A DNA stretch of 64,000 bases from NCBI RefSeq assembly GCF_022354825.1, contig NZ_CP031168.1, forward strand, positions 7,007,501-7,071,500. The letters run 5' to 3'. This document shows, piece after piece, positions 1 to 8,005 of this stretch; within the stretch, counting starts at the first letter, position 1; each line of letters begins with the position of its first letter. The DNA comes from Paenibacillus sp. H1-7. Its GTDB lineage: Bacteria > Bacillota > Bacilli > Paenibacillales > NBRC-103111. Below the pieces are notes generated by a model. It was given only the letters and a program-made list of their open reading frames with translations, was not told the origin of the DNA and made no database searches. The translations under genes and the position numbers were made by a program.

Positions 1-1295
1 GCCAAGCTGTACAAGACCAGGTTGTACCGGGATTCGTTGTCCCTATCTGCGGTTCGCAGCTCGCCGGAAATCACGACGACAATGAAATGGGGATGCTCGA
101 AAGGAACTCCCCATTCCGCAAACCGGTCGAGCACCGTCCGATCGCCCTCCGGATGCGCATGATGGAACAAGTCTCGCACAAGATGGTCCCGAAGCACCGG
201 CTCGTTGTGCCGGATCGTATCGATCAGATTGTGGATGGCGTGATCCACGACCGCATACACATCGCCTTTGGAGGCATCGAACGTCTTCAGCACGTAGCCC
301 TGCAGCCGTTCCTCCACCCGCTTCCACGGGCCGTACAGGATGGATGCGAACAAATAAGCCATCCCGATGCCGAGCGAGAGCACGCCGGCGAAGATGAGGG
401 ACACCTTCAGCAGAAGCTGCCGCATTTGGCCGCTGTACACCTCGTACGGGGTGAGATGGAGCAGAGTCCAGCCGTTGGCGGAGCTTTTGCTCGCCGTTAT
501 GAAATATTTGTCCGCACCGCGCCCGATGACATCCGTTCGCGCCTGTCCGGGCTGAAGCTCGCTCGCGATCCGCTCGGCGTCGAGACCTTCAACCTTCTCC
601 GATGCAAGCCGGTTTTGCGGATCGAGCACAACCATATTGCCTTGGCTGTTAGGCGATAAATGCTCAATCGTCTGCAAGAACGCATCCTTGCGGAAATTGA
701 TGTACAACACGCCTAGCGGCGTCTGCTCCGTTACGGGAACGACTCTGACGAATGTAAGCACATCCAGATCGACCTCATTCGGCCCCGTGCTCTCCTGCAG
801 CTTTCGGATACCGGTCCATAAATCGTAATGATCCAGGCCGAACCGTTTCATTTCATCCATAAAGGCGGCATCGTAAAAATCGGAAGCCTTATACAATCCT
901 TCATTCGTAGTAAGGACCTTATTGTTTTGCAGAACGTGAATGTACAAGGACTGAAACAGCGAGCTGTAGGAGGTCCAGCCTCTCAGCAGCTCCTTAATGA
1001 CGAACAAGTCATAAGCGGACTGCTCGAACGGGCGGTTCAGCATTCCGGCGATGGACGGATTTAATGAGACTTGCAGCGCGATCTGGTCCGTATTTTCGAA
1101 GAAAAGCTCCACATTGCGCGAAACACGGTCCAAATTATTGCTGGAAGCGCTTTCTATTGACTCCTTAACATTGCTTGAATAGCCGTACATATAAACGCCC
1201 AGAAATAAACAGGTTGGAACCAAAATCGTTATAAGAAACAGCGCGAGATGCTTGCGGAACACATTTTTGCGAAAAAGTCCATTCGATTTCTTCAT
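1..1295 (-). CDS. Membrane-bound AraC-type regulator, N-terminal part (runs off window)
   Basis: The reading frame is open to the left edge, with about 431 codons visible. The start is an ATG behind the Shine-Dalgarno-like AAAGGGGGA. A basic N-terminus (MKKSNGLFRKN) is followed by a membrane segment near residues 15-35, a long extracytoplasmic sensor of the Cache type, and a second membrane segment near residue 275. The cytoplasmic stretch after it starts PVLRDHLVRDLF and matches the equivalent part of the complete regulator at 11666-14068 (PVIRANYLSRLV). I therefore expect a C-terminal AraC helix-turn-helix outside the window (YesS-like) and not a histidine kinase. Such proteins usually control neighbouring carbohydrate transporters. 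The DNA-binding end is not visible, so this is inference. Confidence 0.7.
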   Translation of the reverse strand, partial: MKKSNGLFRKNVFRKHLALFLITILVPTCLFLGVYMYGYSSNVKESIESASSNNLDRVSRNVELFFENTDQIALQVSLNPSIAGMLNRPFEQSAYDLFVIKELLRGWTSYSSLFQSLYIHVLQNNKVLTTNEGLYKASDFYDAAFMDEMKRFGLDHYDLWTGIRKLQESTGPNEVDLDVLTFVRVVPVTEQTPLGVLYINFRKDAFLQTIEHLSPNSQGNMVVLDPQNRLASEKVEGLDAERIASELQPGQARTDVIGRGADKYFITASKSSANGWTLLHLTPYEVYSGQMRQLLLKVSLIFAGVLSLGIGMAYLFASILYGPWKRVEERLQGYVLKTFDASKGDVYAVVDHAIHNLIDTIRHNEPVLRDHLVRDLFHHAHPEGDRTVLDRFAEWGVPFEHPHFIVVVISGELRTADRDNESRYNLVLYSL

Positions 1296-1379
1296 ATATG
1301 AATCCCCCTTTGAAGCCTTCCCTTACCCATCTAGCGTATCTTGCTTGTTCGCAAATGTCCAGACATAGCGCATATGAAA

Positions 1380-1427
1380 AAAAGAAGCGGTCCGGATGCT
1401 GCCGCAGTTACCGGCTCCAGACCGCTT
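1380..1427 (-). terminator. Intrinsic terminator after the ABC-F gene
   Basis: Read on the minus strand, the arms AAGCGGTC and GACCGCTT enclose a GC-rich loop that can pair further (CCGG/CCGG). They are followed by CTTTTTTTC. The hairpin lies about 145 bases after the ABC-F stop codon and before the next minus-strand gene. Confidence 0.7.
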
Positions 1428-1571
1428 TATATGCATATCGGCCCCAGATGCTCTTGGCCGTTTGTTACTTACCATTCTGTCCTGCAAAACCTTCGCCCTC
1501 CGCATACACCAAGGCGGGACATCTTCAGGTTGGTTGGACCGGACATGGATTTTCGCCGCTCGATAGGTCAG

Positions 1572-3419
1572 TTATTTCCTGCGCTTGCCCGATTTTGCAT
1601 TCGCTTTTTCATTCGATTTTGCATTCGATCTTTCAGTGGCCTTTGCATCGCGGCGGTTCCCCTGATCGGAGTCTCCCGCTCTGCCCTTCCCGTTATGCTT
1701 CGCTGCCGTTGAAGCCGTCTTTGCGCTTCCGGCATCACGCAAGCCGGAGGCTGCGCGCTCCTCGCGCTTCCTCAGAGCCTCATCGTAATTGCCTTCATAC
1801 CGCATCAACGCCCCCTTTTCCAGCCAATAGGTTACGGGAAACAGCTTGTTCAGCAAATAGCGGTCATGCGAAACGCAAATGATCGTTCCCGCAAACGAAG
1901 CCAGCGTATCCTCCAGCGCTTCCCGCGCATCGATATCCAGGTGGTTGGTCGGTTCGTCGAGCACCAGCACGTTCAGCTCCTGATGCATCAGCTGCGCAAG
2001 CCGGAGCCGCATCCGCTCTCCTCCGCTCAAGCTTTTCACCTTCCGAAATACGGAGGCTCCGTAGAACAGAAACCGGGCGAGCAGGTGTCGTGCCTCACCT
2101 TCCTCTACCAATACGGCGTCGCGGAAAGCCTCCACTATCGTCATCTCCTCATCCTGAAACCAATCCAGCTGAGCCAAATATCCAATCTTCACGTTGCTGC
2201 CGATCTTCACCATGCCTTCGGTCGGCATCATTTCCCCGGTAATAAGCCGCAGCAGCGTCGATTTCCCGCTTCCATTCCCCCCGACGACGGCGACCGCTTC
2301 CGTGTAGCGCACAAGCATATCCACGCCGGAATACAGCGTTCTTTGGCCGCCGCCAGGAGCTTGCACTCCGGTATCGCCATCATTACCGCCATTCGGCGCG
2401 TCGAAGGTGACCCCTACGTTTTCCATCACTACGACGTCCTTGGCGCTGCGCTCGTTCACTTCGAACGAGAGCCCCATCTTTTTTCGTTCCAGAACCGGTT
2501 TATTGAGCTTCTCCATCCGATCCAGCGCCTTTTGCATTGCTGCGGCACGCTTGAACATACCCGGATTGTCGGCCTGCGCCGCCCAGATCCGAAGCCGCTT
2601 GATCGCTTCCTCCATCTTTTTGATCTTCTTCTGCTGCTCCTTGAACGCAGCGAATTCCAGCAGAAGAAGACGCTCCTTCTCAGCGACGAAGTAGGTATAG
2701 TTGCCATGATAGATGTCAACCGAGCCGCCTTCGATATCGAATATTTTATTCACCACGCGGTCCAGGAAATAACGGTCGTGCGAGACAATCATGACGCTGC
2801 CCCGGTAGCCTGATAAATAAGCTTCGAGCCACTCCACCGCATGCAGATCCAAATGGTTGGTCGGTTCGTCCAGCAGCAGCAGGTCCGGCCGGAGCAGCAA
2901 GATGCGCCCCAGGCACACCTTCGTCCGTTCTCCGCCGCTCAAGCTGCTGAACGGCTGCTGCAGCAGATGGGCAATGCCGAGCCCGTTAGCGACCCGGGAC
3001 AAATTCGACTCCATCTCGTAGCCGCCCTTTTCCATAAAGAGGTCCTGCAGCTCGCCGTAGCTCTTGAGCGCCTTCTCCATCTCGTCAGGCTGCGCCATTT
3101 TCGCCTCCAGCTCGGCCAGCCGCTCCTGTATGCCAAGCAGGTCGGCGAACGCTTCCTGCAGCACTTCCATCACCGTAGCCGTCGGGCCATAGTCGGGAAT
3201 TTGCGCGAGTATTTCCACACGGCTTCCCTTTTTATAATGAATCGCTCCCGCGTCCGCAGGCTCAGCACCCGCCAGCAGCTTCAGCAGCGTCGTCTTGCCG
3301 CAGCCGTTAGGTCCAACCATGCCGACGCGGTCCCCTTCGTGAATTTCCAGCGACAGATCTTGAAATACGGGCGTTCCGCCCCAGGTTTTCCCAATTTTAT
3401 CCACAGCACATAGTAACAT
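1572..3419 (-). CDS. ABC-F family ATPase, probable ribosome-protection type
   Basis: A 615-residue protein with two ABC ATPase domains and no membrane segments, as in the ABC-F family of ribosome-associated ATPases. Domain 1 has Walker A GPNGCGKTT (residues 36-44), signature LSGGERTK and Walker B/H-loop LLLDEPTNHLD. Domain 2 has GGNGSGKST, LSGGERMRLRLAQL and LVLDEPTNHLD. A charged linker of about 80 residues (the P-site tRNA-interaction motif region) joins them. The C-terminal 60 or so residues are rich in Lys, Arg, Ala and Ser. The ATG follows GAGCGTGATATAG. What decides the likely role is upstream: a leader peptide and a strong attenuator, the arrangement known from antibiotic-inducible ABC-F genes. 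A housekeeping YdiF/Uup-like role remains possible; the drug class cannot be told from sequence. Confidence 0.88.
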   Translation of the reverse strand: MLLCAVDKIGKTWGGTPVFQDLSLEIHEGDRVGMVGPNGCGKTTLLKLLAGAEPADAGAIHYKKGSRVEILAQIPDYGPTATVMEVLQEAFADLLGIQERLAELEAKMAQPDEMEKALKSYGELQDLFMEKGGYEMESNLSRVANGLGIAHLLQQPFSSLSGGERTKVCLGRILLLRPDLLLLDEPTNHLDLHAVEWLEAYLSGYRGSVMIVSHDRYFLDRVVNKIFDIEGGSVDIYHGNYTYFVAEKERLLLLEFAAFKEQQKKIKKMEEAIKRLRIWAAQADNPGMFKRAAAMQKALDRMEKLNKPVLERKKMGLSFEVNERSAKDVVVMENVGVTFDAPNGGNDGDTGVQAPGGGQRTLYSGVDMLVRYTEAVAVVGGNGSGKSTLLRLITGEMMPTEGMVKIGSNVKIGYLAQLDWFQDEEMTIVEAFRDAVLVEEGEARHLLARFLFYGASVFRKVKSLSGGERMRLRLAQLMHQELNVLVLDEPTNHLDIDAREALEDTLASFAGTIICVSHDRYLLNKLFPVTYWLEKGALMRYEGNYDEALRKREERAASGLRDAGSAKTASTAAKHNGKGRAGDSDQGNRRDAKATERSNAKSNEKANAKSGKRRK

Positions 3420-3474
3420 CTATATCACGCTCACATTCGGTAAATTTTAGGGTTTATAAGGCTATAGGCGCACG

Positions 3475-3513
3475 AAAAAAGCCACAGGCAAAAGGCAACC
3501 TTTTACCCGTGGC
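3475..3513 (-). terminator. Transcription attenuator terminator in the ABC-F leader
   Basis: On the minus strand, a 15-bp stem (GCCACGGGTAAAAGG with CCTTTTGCCTGTGGC, two G-U pairs) with a three-base loop is followed by six T. It ends 55 bases before the ABC-F start codon and after the leader peptide, so it must be read through for the gene to be expressed. Its 5' arm can instead pair with CCTTTTAC inside the leader reading frame. Confidence 0.85.
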
Positions 3514-3596
3514 TTTTCTTACGTCAGCCGATATCCATTCGGACACGAAACCGGCTATCATGCCATAGCATGAAGCAGGCCGTTCGCGGTCCGAAG

Positions 3597-3725
3597 TCAG
3601 TGGGTCAAAATGTTGCAGTCGCCGTAAAAGGACACACTTCTCCCGTTCACCGCAGAACGGAATACAATCGTAGTAATATGCACCCAATATTGAGTCATTT
3701 GACTACGTTCAGCGACTTGCAACAT
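3597..3725 (-). CDS. Leader peptide of the ABC-F gene (42 residues)
   Basis: A short frame beginning MLQVAERSQMTQYWVHITT and ending CNILTH. Its start is preceded by AAAGGGGGTGTCAAT, one of the best ribosome-binding sites in the window. It lies between a plausible promoter and the attenuator. The first codons (ATGTTGCAAGTCGC) are complementary, with one bulge, to GCGACTGCAACAT near the end of the same frame. That second segment is followed on its 5' side by CCTTTTAC, which can pair with the terminator arm. This is the layout of translation-coupled attenuation. The peptide itself matches nothing I recognise, and translation is inferred from the ribosome-binding site. Confidence 0.65.
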   Translation of the reverse strand: MLQVAERSQMTQYWVHITTIVFRSAVNGRSVSFYGDCNILTH

Positions 3726-3769
3726 ATTGACACCCCCTTTACCGAATCAAGAATAAATAGCTACATAAA

Positions 3770-3798
3770 ATCATACCACATGGAAATTGATTCCGCAA
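3770..3798 (-). promoter_or_regulatory. Candidate sigma-A promoter for the ABC-F leader
   Basis: The minus strand shows TTGCGG, 17 bases, then TATGAT, about 45 bases before the leader peptide start. The -10 box is good and the -35 box weak (3 of 6). Confidence 0.45.
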
Positions 3799-3834
3799 AT
3801 CCCGGCAACAGATTTGGGCTTACGCCCACACGGA

Positions 3835-6800
3835 TTAACTGCTTCTCAAATAATTGATTTGCTCAAGAAGCAGTTTGGCAAAGCCGGCGTCGATCTTCTT
3901 GCCGGACTGCGCATTCACTTCGTTTTCCAGCGCCTTCAAGCCGTTCAGCTTCGTGTCGGTCGCTGATTCCTTGCGGATTTCATCGACTTTGGACAGCAGG
4001 CTGTTAACGATGCCATGGTTTGTAATCCATCCTTTATCGCTGCCCAACTGGATCATGTCATCCAAGTGATCGACGTCTATCGTCACCGTAAGGGTAAAGC
4101 TCCGCTCCGTCATATTCCCCACCCCATCGGTCGCCGACACCTGGATCGTATGGTCTCCCAGAGCAAGGGCGAGGGGTTCTATGGCAATCGGATGGTTCAC
4201 AGCTTTGCCGTCCAGCTTGTAAACGGCATTCGTAACGCCGCTAAGCGGATCCGATACTTGGAAACGGATTGACGCCGCATCCGTCTGGTACACGGCAAGC
4301 GATACGGTCGGTGTAATAACCGGACCGGCCGTATCGATCTTCACCTCGGCCGTCTTGACCACTTCACGGTTGCCGGCCCGATCTTCACTGTAGTAGTCGA
4401 TCTTGTGCACTCCGTCTGCGCTGAGCTCAACCGTCTGACCTTCCGCCAGTGCTCCGTTGTCCACACGGTACAGCGTACGGGCAACGCCGCTTCCATGGTC
4501 GGTCGCGGTCAGCTTCACCGTTTGCGCAGCTTGCTGCCAGCCTGCTTTGGCATCGTCGGATGTCACCGGAGCGACCGTGTCCTTGAAGGTGACAGCGTGC
4601 GTTTTTCCGATCGATCCGGCGGTATGGACGACCACCTTGATCGTAGGGGACGTCTGGATAACCTCGATGGTGCTGTCTTGGCTGACGATAGAGGTAAATT
4701 CCTGTTTATCCAGCTCTATCGTGATGTCGCCTTGCTTCTGTGTCGGGTCCGAGACGGCCAGCGTCAGCTCCCCGTTCGCTTCCTTCACCATGACGGAAGC
4801 AGGGCTCGAGGCGGTCACGAAATCAACAGTGCCGGCTTTCCAGAAATTAGCTGCGGTAATGCCCAGCTTCGTTTCCTTAACAGCATGTGCATCCGGCGTA
4901 TTGCTCAAGACGTCAATAGTCGGGTTCGCGCTATACTGTGCAGTCGCTTGCGCATCCTTACCCGGCAGCAGAACGTAAGAATACGAACCGTCCGCAGGAT
5001 TCGTCCCGTGCTCGAACGCCAGGCTCATATAATTCCTGGTGACCGGAGTGGCGCTGCCTCCGGTATTAATGTCCTTCCATGCGCCGGTTCTCGCTTCGCG
5101 AAGGCCCAGCAAAGCTGAAGGCTTCGGGAAATAATAGCCGATACCGGTGTTCGGCACATTGCCCTCCAAGTGCGCCCATGTCACGTTCTCCATCGTTTCC
5201 GACCAGCCAAGCGTATTCGGCTTTGTGGTGCCGTTGACTGTCAGCGCGTTATTACCGCTGTCGTTCAGCTTCCGGTTTTCGACGATCGTCTCCACGTTCT
5301 TGTTATCCGAGCTTGAGATGCCGGAACCGAGAGCCACGATCTCGTCGTCGAACGAGAACCACGACTTTTTGCCCTGCAGCGTGCTGCCCGTGCTTTTGTC
5401 GAGGGCGAACTCCATCCCGGCGGCGCCGTAAAGCCCGTCGATGGAAGAGCCGCCTACCCAGGTCCGCGAGTTCAAATAAGACGCCCAATCTTTCGGAGTC
5501 TTGTAAATGCCGTCGGTCGTCGTTCCCGCCAGACGGTACGAATCGACGGTCGGCCAATAATCGTTACGGTATTGATTGAGATCGTCGTTGTACAGGGAGG
5601 TCATGCCGATCCCCGTATACCAGCCCTTCGAATTTTCGCCGTTGCCGTACTCGAAGGCGCTAATCCGGTCGGAGAACATGCTGATAGCAAGACCGAAGCC
5701 CGGCCGCAGATGCACGACACGGTCCATGCCGGCGAACACCTGATGCTTGACCAGCTCCCCGCGAGGCGCAATCGAGTCGTCGGCCAGCAGCTTTTTGACC
5801 AGATTCATCTCATAGATCGCAAGCCCGTCAATATAATTAGAGGTCGTCGTGTCGGTGCGAATCCATTCCTTGACCATTTGTTTAATGGCCAGCTTCTTAT
5901 CGGCAGGTGCGCTTTCCGCAAGACGCAGAATCGTCATAATGACGCCTCTCGCGCTGCCCGCCGTCTGACGGGATATGCCTCTTCCATTCACCATGTCCAT
6001 CATTTGTCCCTTATAGATGACCGGCTCGAACGAATCCGGCACCCAATCGAATACGTTGTTCACATTCGGATCGGTCACAGGCCATGGAGAGCCGTTTAAC
6101 AGCAGCAGCATATCCGCAGCCCGGTTCAGCCATACCGACCCGTAGCCGCCGGTATAGGCGATGTTCGAATGCTGGACGAGCGAGCCGTCCTCGAATACGC
6201 CGTCCCCTTTGGTCGTGTAAATAAACTCCGGTCCCATCGCATCGCGTCCCTGCACGATCTTGGCGCTCAGCTTACCGATCACCCCGCGCAGGCTGACGAC
6301 GAACGCTTTATCGAGCAGGTTCGCCCCCGTCTCCTGGACGCCGTTAATCGTCCGCGTCTTCGGCGTCGGCACGAAACGGTCGATCGGCTTGATGTATTTG
6401 GCAATCTGCTCCGGCGTCAGCTCGTCGTACATCAGCACGAGGATGTCGTTCAAAATTTGCGGCGTGCCGATCTCCCAATCCCACCAGTTGCCGTATTCGG
6501 TTTTTCTCTCGTTATACCGGTTGTCGTACATCCAATCCAGCCCGCCGATGATGTCGTTACGCAGCGATTCATTATGGTACAGTGAGGAGCCCTGGATGGA
6601 GTAGGCCTGCGCCATCGTCCGCAGCGCGCCGTATGCAGTAGAAATTTCCGCCGAGTTCGTCGTGCTGATCAAGTCGCTCCACAAATACGTGCGTCCCGGC
6701 GATTTGTCCATCGTATCCCAGCGGCCCGTACGCTCCGCATTCGTCACCTTGCCGGCAAGCGCCGTCAAATAGGCGGCGATATCGGCATCCGACGTGTCCG

Positions 6801-7725
6801 GCCGGTCTCCGCCGACCAGCTTGCTGTACCAGGTGCGACGCAGCTCGTCGTAGTATTGCATCGTCTCCGGCGATTCGACGCTCACCTGGCATTCGGCCGT
6901 GAGCCTGCCGTCTTTCGTCGTCGCTTTGATAACAGCCGTCCCATATGCTTTTCCCGTCACGATTCCCCCGTCTACGGCCGCCACCTCCGGATTGGAGGAG
7001 GTCCACACGACGGTTTTATCCAGCGCGTCTGCAGGCGTGTAGACCGGCTTCAGCGTAACAGACTGATCCTTTCCAATAGAGATAGCGTTTTGTTCGAACG
7101 CAAGCCCAGTCAAGCCGTCCCATTTCTCCAGCGACACCTCGTCAAACCACACTCTCCCTGTTCCCGTTTCGAAGAACGGTTCGATCTTCAGCTTGCTTAC
7201 CCCGGCCGGAACGGTCATGAACACTTCGCGCAGCGTCCAATCGTTCGTTCCCGACAGTTTAGCCGTTGCCGGTCCGTCCCCGACTTTTTTGCCGGCGCTG
7301 TCCAAATATTGCGTGCGGGCAAAGACGCCGCCTGCCGTCACCGCGTTGTCGGTTTTGATCCAAATGCCGAGCTTGTACCGCTGCCCCGCTGTAACCGGGA
7401 CCGTAATATTCAGCGCCGTTCGGCTCGACGCGTCGTGATCGATGCGAACCGATTTGCCCCCCGCGCGCGCCACAGCCGTGTCCACCGTTAACTTGCCGCT
7501 GCCGCTTGCAAACCATTCGGCCCATCCGCCGGTCGGCTCGATATTGCCCGTCCATTTATTGCGCGTCGTCGTTGTTGTCGTCTCGAAGCCGCCGTTCGGA
7601 ATCAGATTCGCCTGCTCCTCCTCCGCTGCGTTGACAGCGTTTACATAAAATGGAACATCCGTTACTGCTGGGAGCGTGCCGAATAACACAGCACATGCCG
7701 CGATAACCGCCGCTTGTTTACGCAA
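3835..7725 (-). CDS. Secreted polysaccharide lyase family 8 enzyme (hyaluronate/xanthan/chondroitin lyase type)
   Basis: A 1,296-residue exported protein starting at TTG behind AAGGAGTG. The order is: signal peptide (1-33); a jelly-roll carbohydrate-binding-like region (40-200); a BIG2 Ig-like domain (about 207-283); the PL8 alpha/alpha-toroid catalytic domain with NWWDWE at 413-418; then the PL8 beta-sandwich domains. After these come two Ig-like repeats of the SGV..LYRVDNG type and a C-terminal FIMAH domain of about 80 residues. The catalytic residues of family 8 can be placed: Asn469 (ETGAN), His519 (LVQHSN) and Tyr528 (YTGGYG), with NGRGISR for the arginines. It would cleave uronic-acid-containing polysaccharides by beta-elimination outside the cell. 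The divergent transporter genes at 8006-11560 would import the products. Substrate cannot be decided by eye. Confidence 0.88.
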   Translation of the reverse strand: MRKQAAVIAACAVLFGTLPAVTDVPFYVNAVNAAEEEQANLIPNGGFETTTTTTRNKWTGNIEPTGGWAEWFASGSGKLTVDTAVARAGGKSVRIDHDASSRTALNITVPVTAGQRYKLGIWIKTDNAVTAGGVFARTQYLDSAGKKVGDGPATAKLSGTNDWTLREVFMTVPAGVSKLKIEPFFETGTGRVWFDEVSLEKWDGLTGLAFEQNAISIGKDQSVTLKPVYTPADALDKTVVWTSSNPEVAAVDGGIVTGKAYGTAVIKATTKDGRLTAECQVSVESPETMQYYDELRRTWYSKLVGGDRPDTSDADIAAYLTALAGKVTNAERTGRWDTMDKSPGRTYLWSDLISTTNSAEISTAYGALRTMAQAYSIQGSSLYHNESLRNDIIGGLDWMYDNRYNERKTEYGNWWDWEIGTPQILNDILVLMYDELTPEQIAKYIKPIDRFVPTPKTRTINGVQETGANLLDKAFVVSLRGVIGKLSAKIVQGRDAMGPEFIYTTKGDGVFEDGSLVQHSNIAYTGGYGSVWLNRAADMLLLLNGSPWPVTDPNVNNVFDWVPDSFEPVIYKGQMMDMVNGRGISRQTAGSARGVIMTILRLAESAPADKKLAIKQMVKEWIRTDTTTSNYIDGLAIYEMNLVKKLLADDSIAPRGELVKHQVFAGMDRVVHLRPGFGLAISMFSDRISAFEYGNGENSKGWYTGIGMTSLYNDDLNQYRNDYWPTVDSYRLAGTTTDGIYKTPKDWASYLNSRTWVGGSSIDGLYGAAGMEFALDKSTGSTLQGKKSWFSFDDEIVALGSGISSSDNKNVETIVENRKLNDSGNNALTVNGTTKPNTLGWSETMENVTWAHLEGNVPNTGIGYYFPKPSALLGLREARTGAWKDINTGGSATPVTRNYMSLAFEHGTNPADGSYSYVLLPGKDAQATAQYSANPTIDVLSNTPDAHAVKETKLGITAANFWKAGTVDFVTASSPASVMVKEANGELTLAVSDPTQKQGDITIELDKQEFTSIVSQDSTIEVIQTSPTIKVVVHTAGSIGKTHAVTFKDTVAPVTSDDAKAGWQQAAQTVKLTATDHGSGVARTLYRVDNGALAEGQTVELSADGVHKIDYYSEDRAGNREVVKTAEVKIDTAGPVITPTVSLAVYQTDAASIRFQVSDPLSGVTNAVYKLDGKAVNHPIAIEPLALALGDHTIQVSATDGVGNMTERSFTLTVTIDVDHLDDMIQLGSDKGWITNHGIVNSLLSKVDEIRKESATDTKLNGLKALENEVNAQSGKKIDAGFAKLLLEQINYLRSS

Positions 7726-8005
7726 ATAAATTCACTCCTTTTAAATTTGAATAACGGGTCTAGCCTCTACGGCTTTACCCGCCGATGCCAACCACTATAA
7801 GGATTCAGCCGCATTCTGTACACTGACGATTTTTCATATCCACTGATTTCTTTTCTACCTGGCCCCCAATCTTACGAAAATACAGACCACCGGAAAAGGT
7901 GGAAGTTCCTTTTTACGCCGGAGCAAGCTACACTGTGAACTATAGTTACCGGATTCAATCAGGAAACGGGAACACGAATTGCATATGAAAAAGGAGGCGC
8001 TTTCA

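Noticed and set aside
1-1295. Sensor histidine kinase assignment for the left-edge gene
   Set aside because: The segment after the second membrane helix matches the AraC regulator at 11666-14068 and not a HAMP/His_kinase region; the DNA-binding end is outside the window, so some doubt remains.
3454-3687. 77-codon minus-strand frame in the ABC-F leader
   Set aside because: It lacks a ribosome-binding site and would be translated through the attenuator; the overlapping 42-codon frame has a near-ideal site and fits the pairing scheme.
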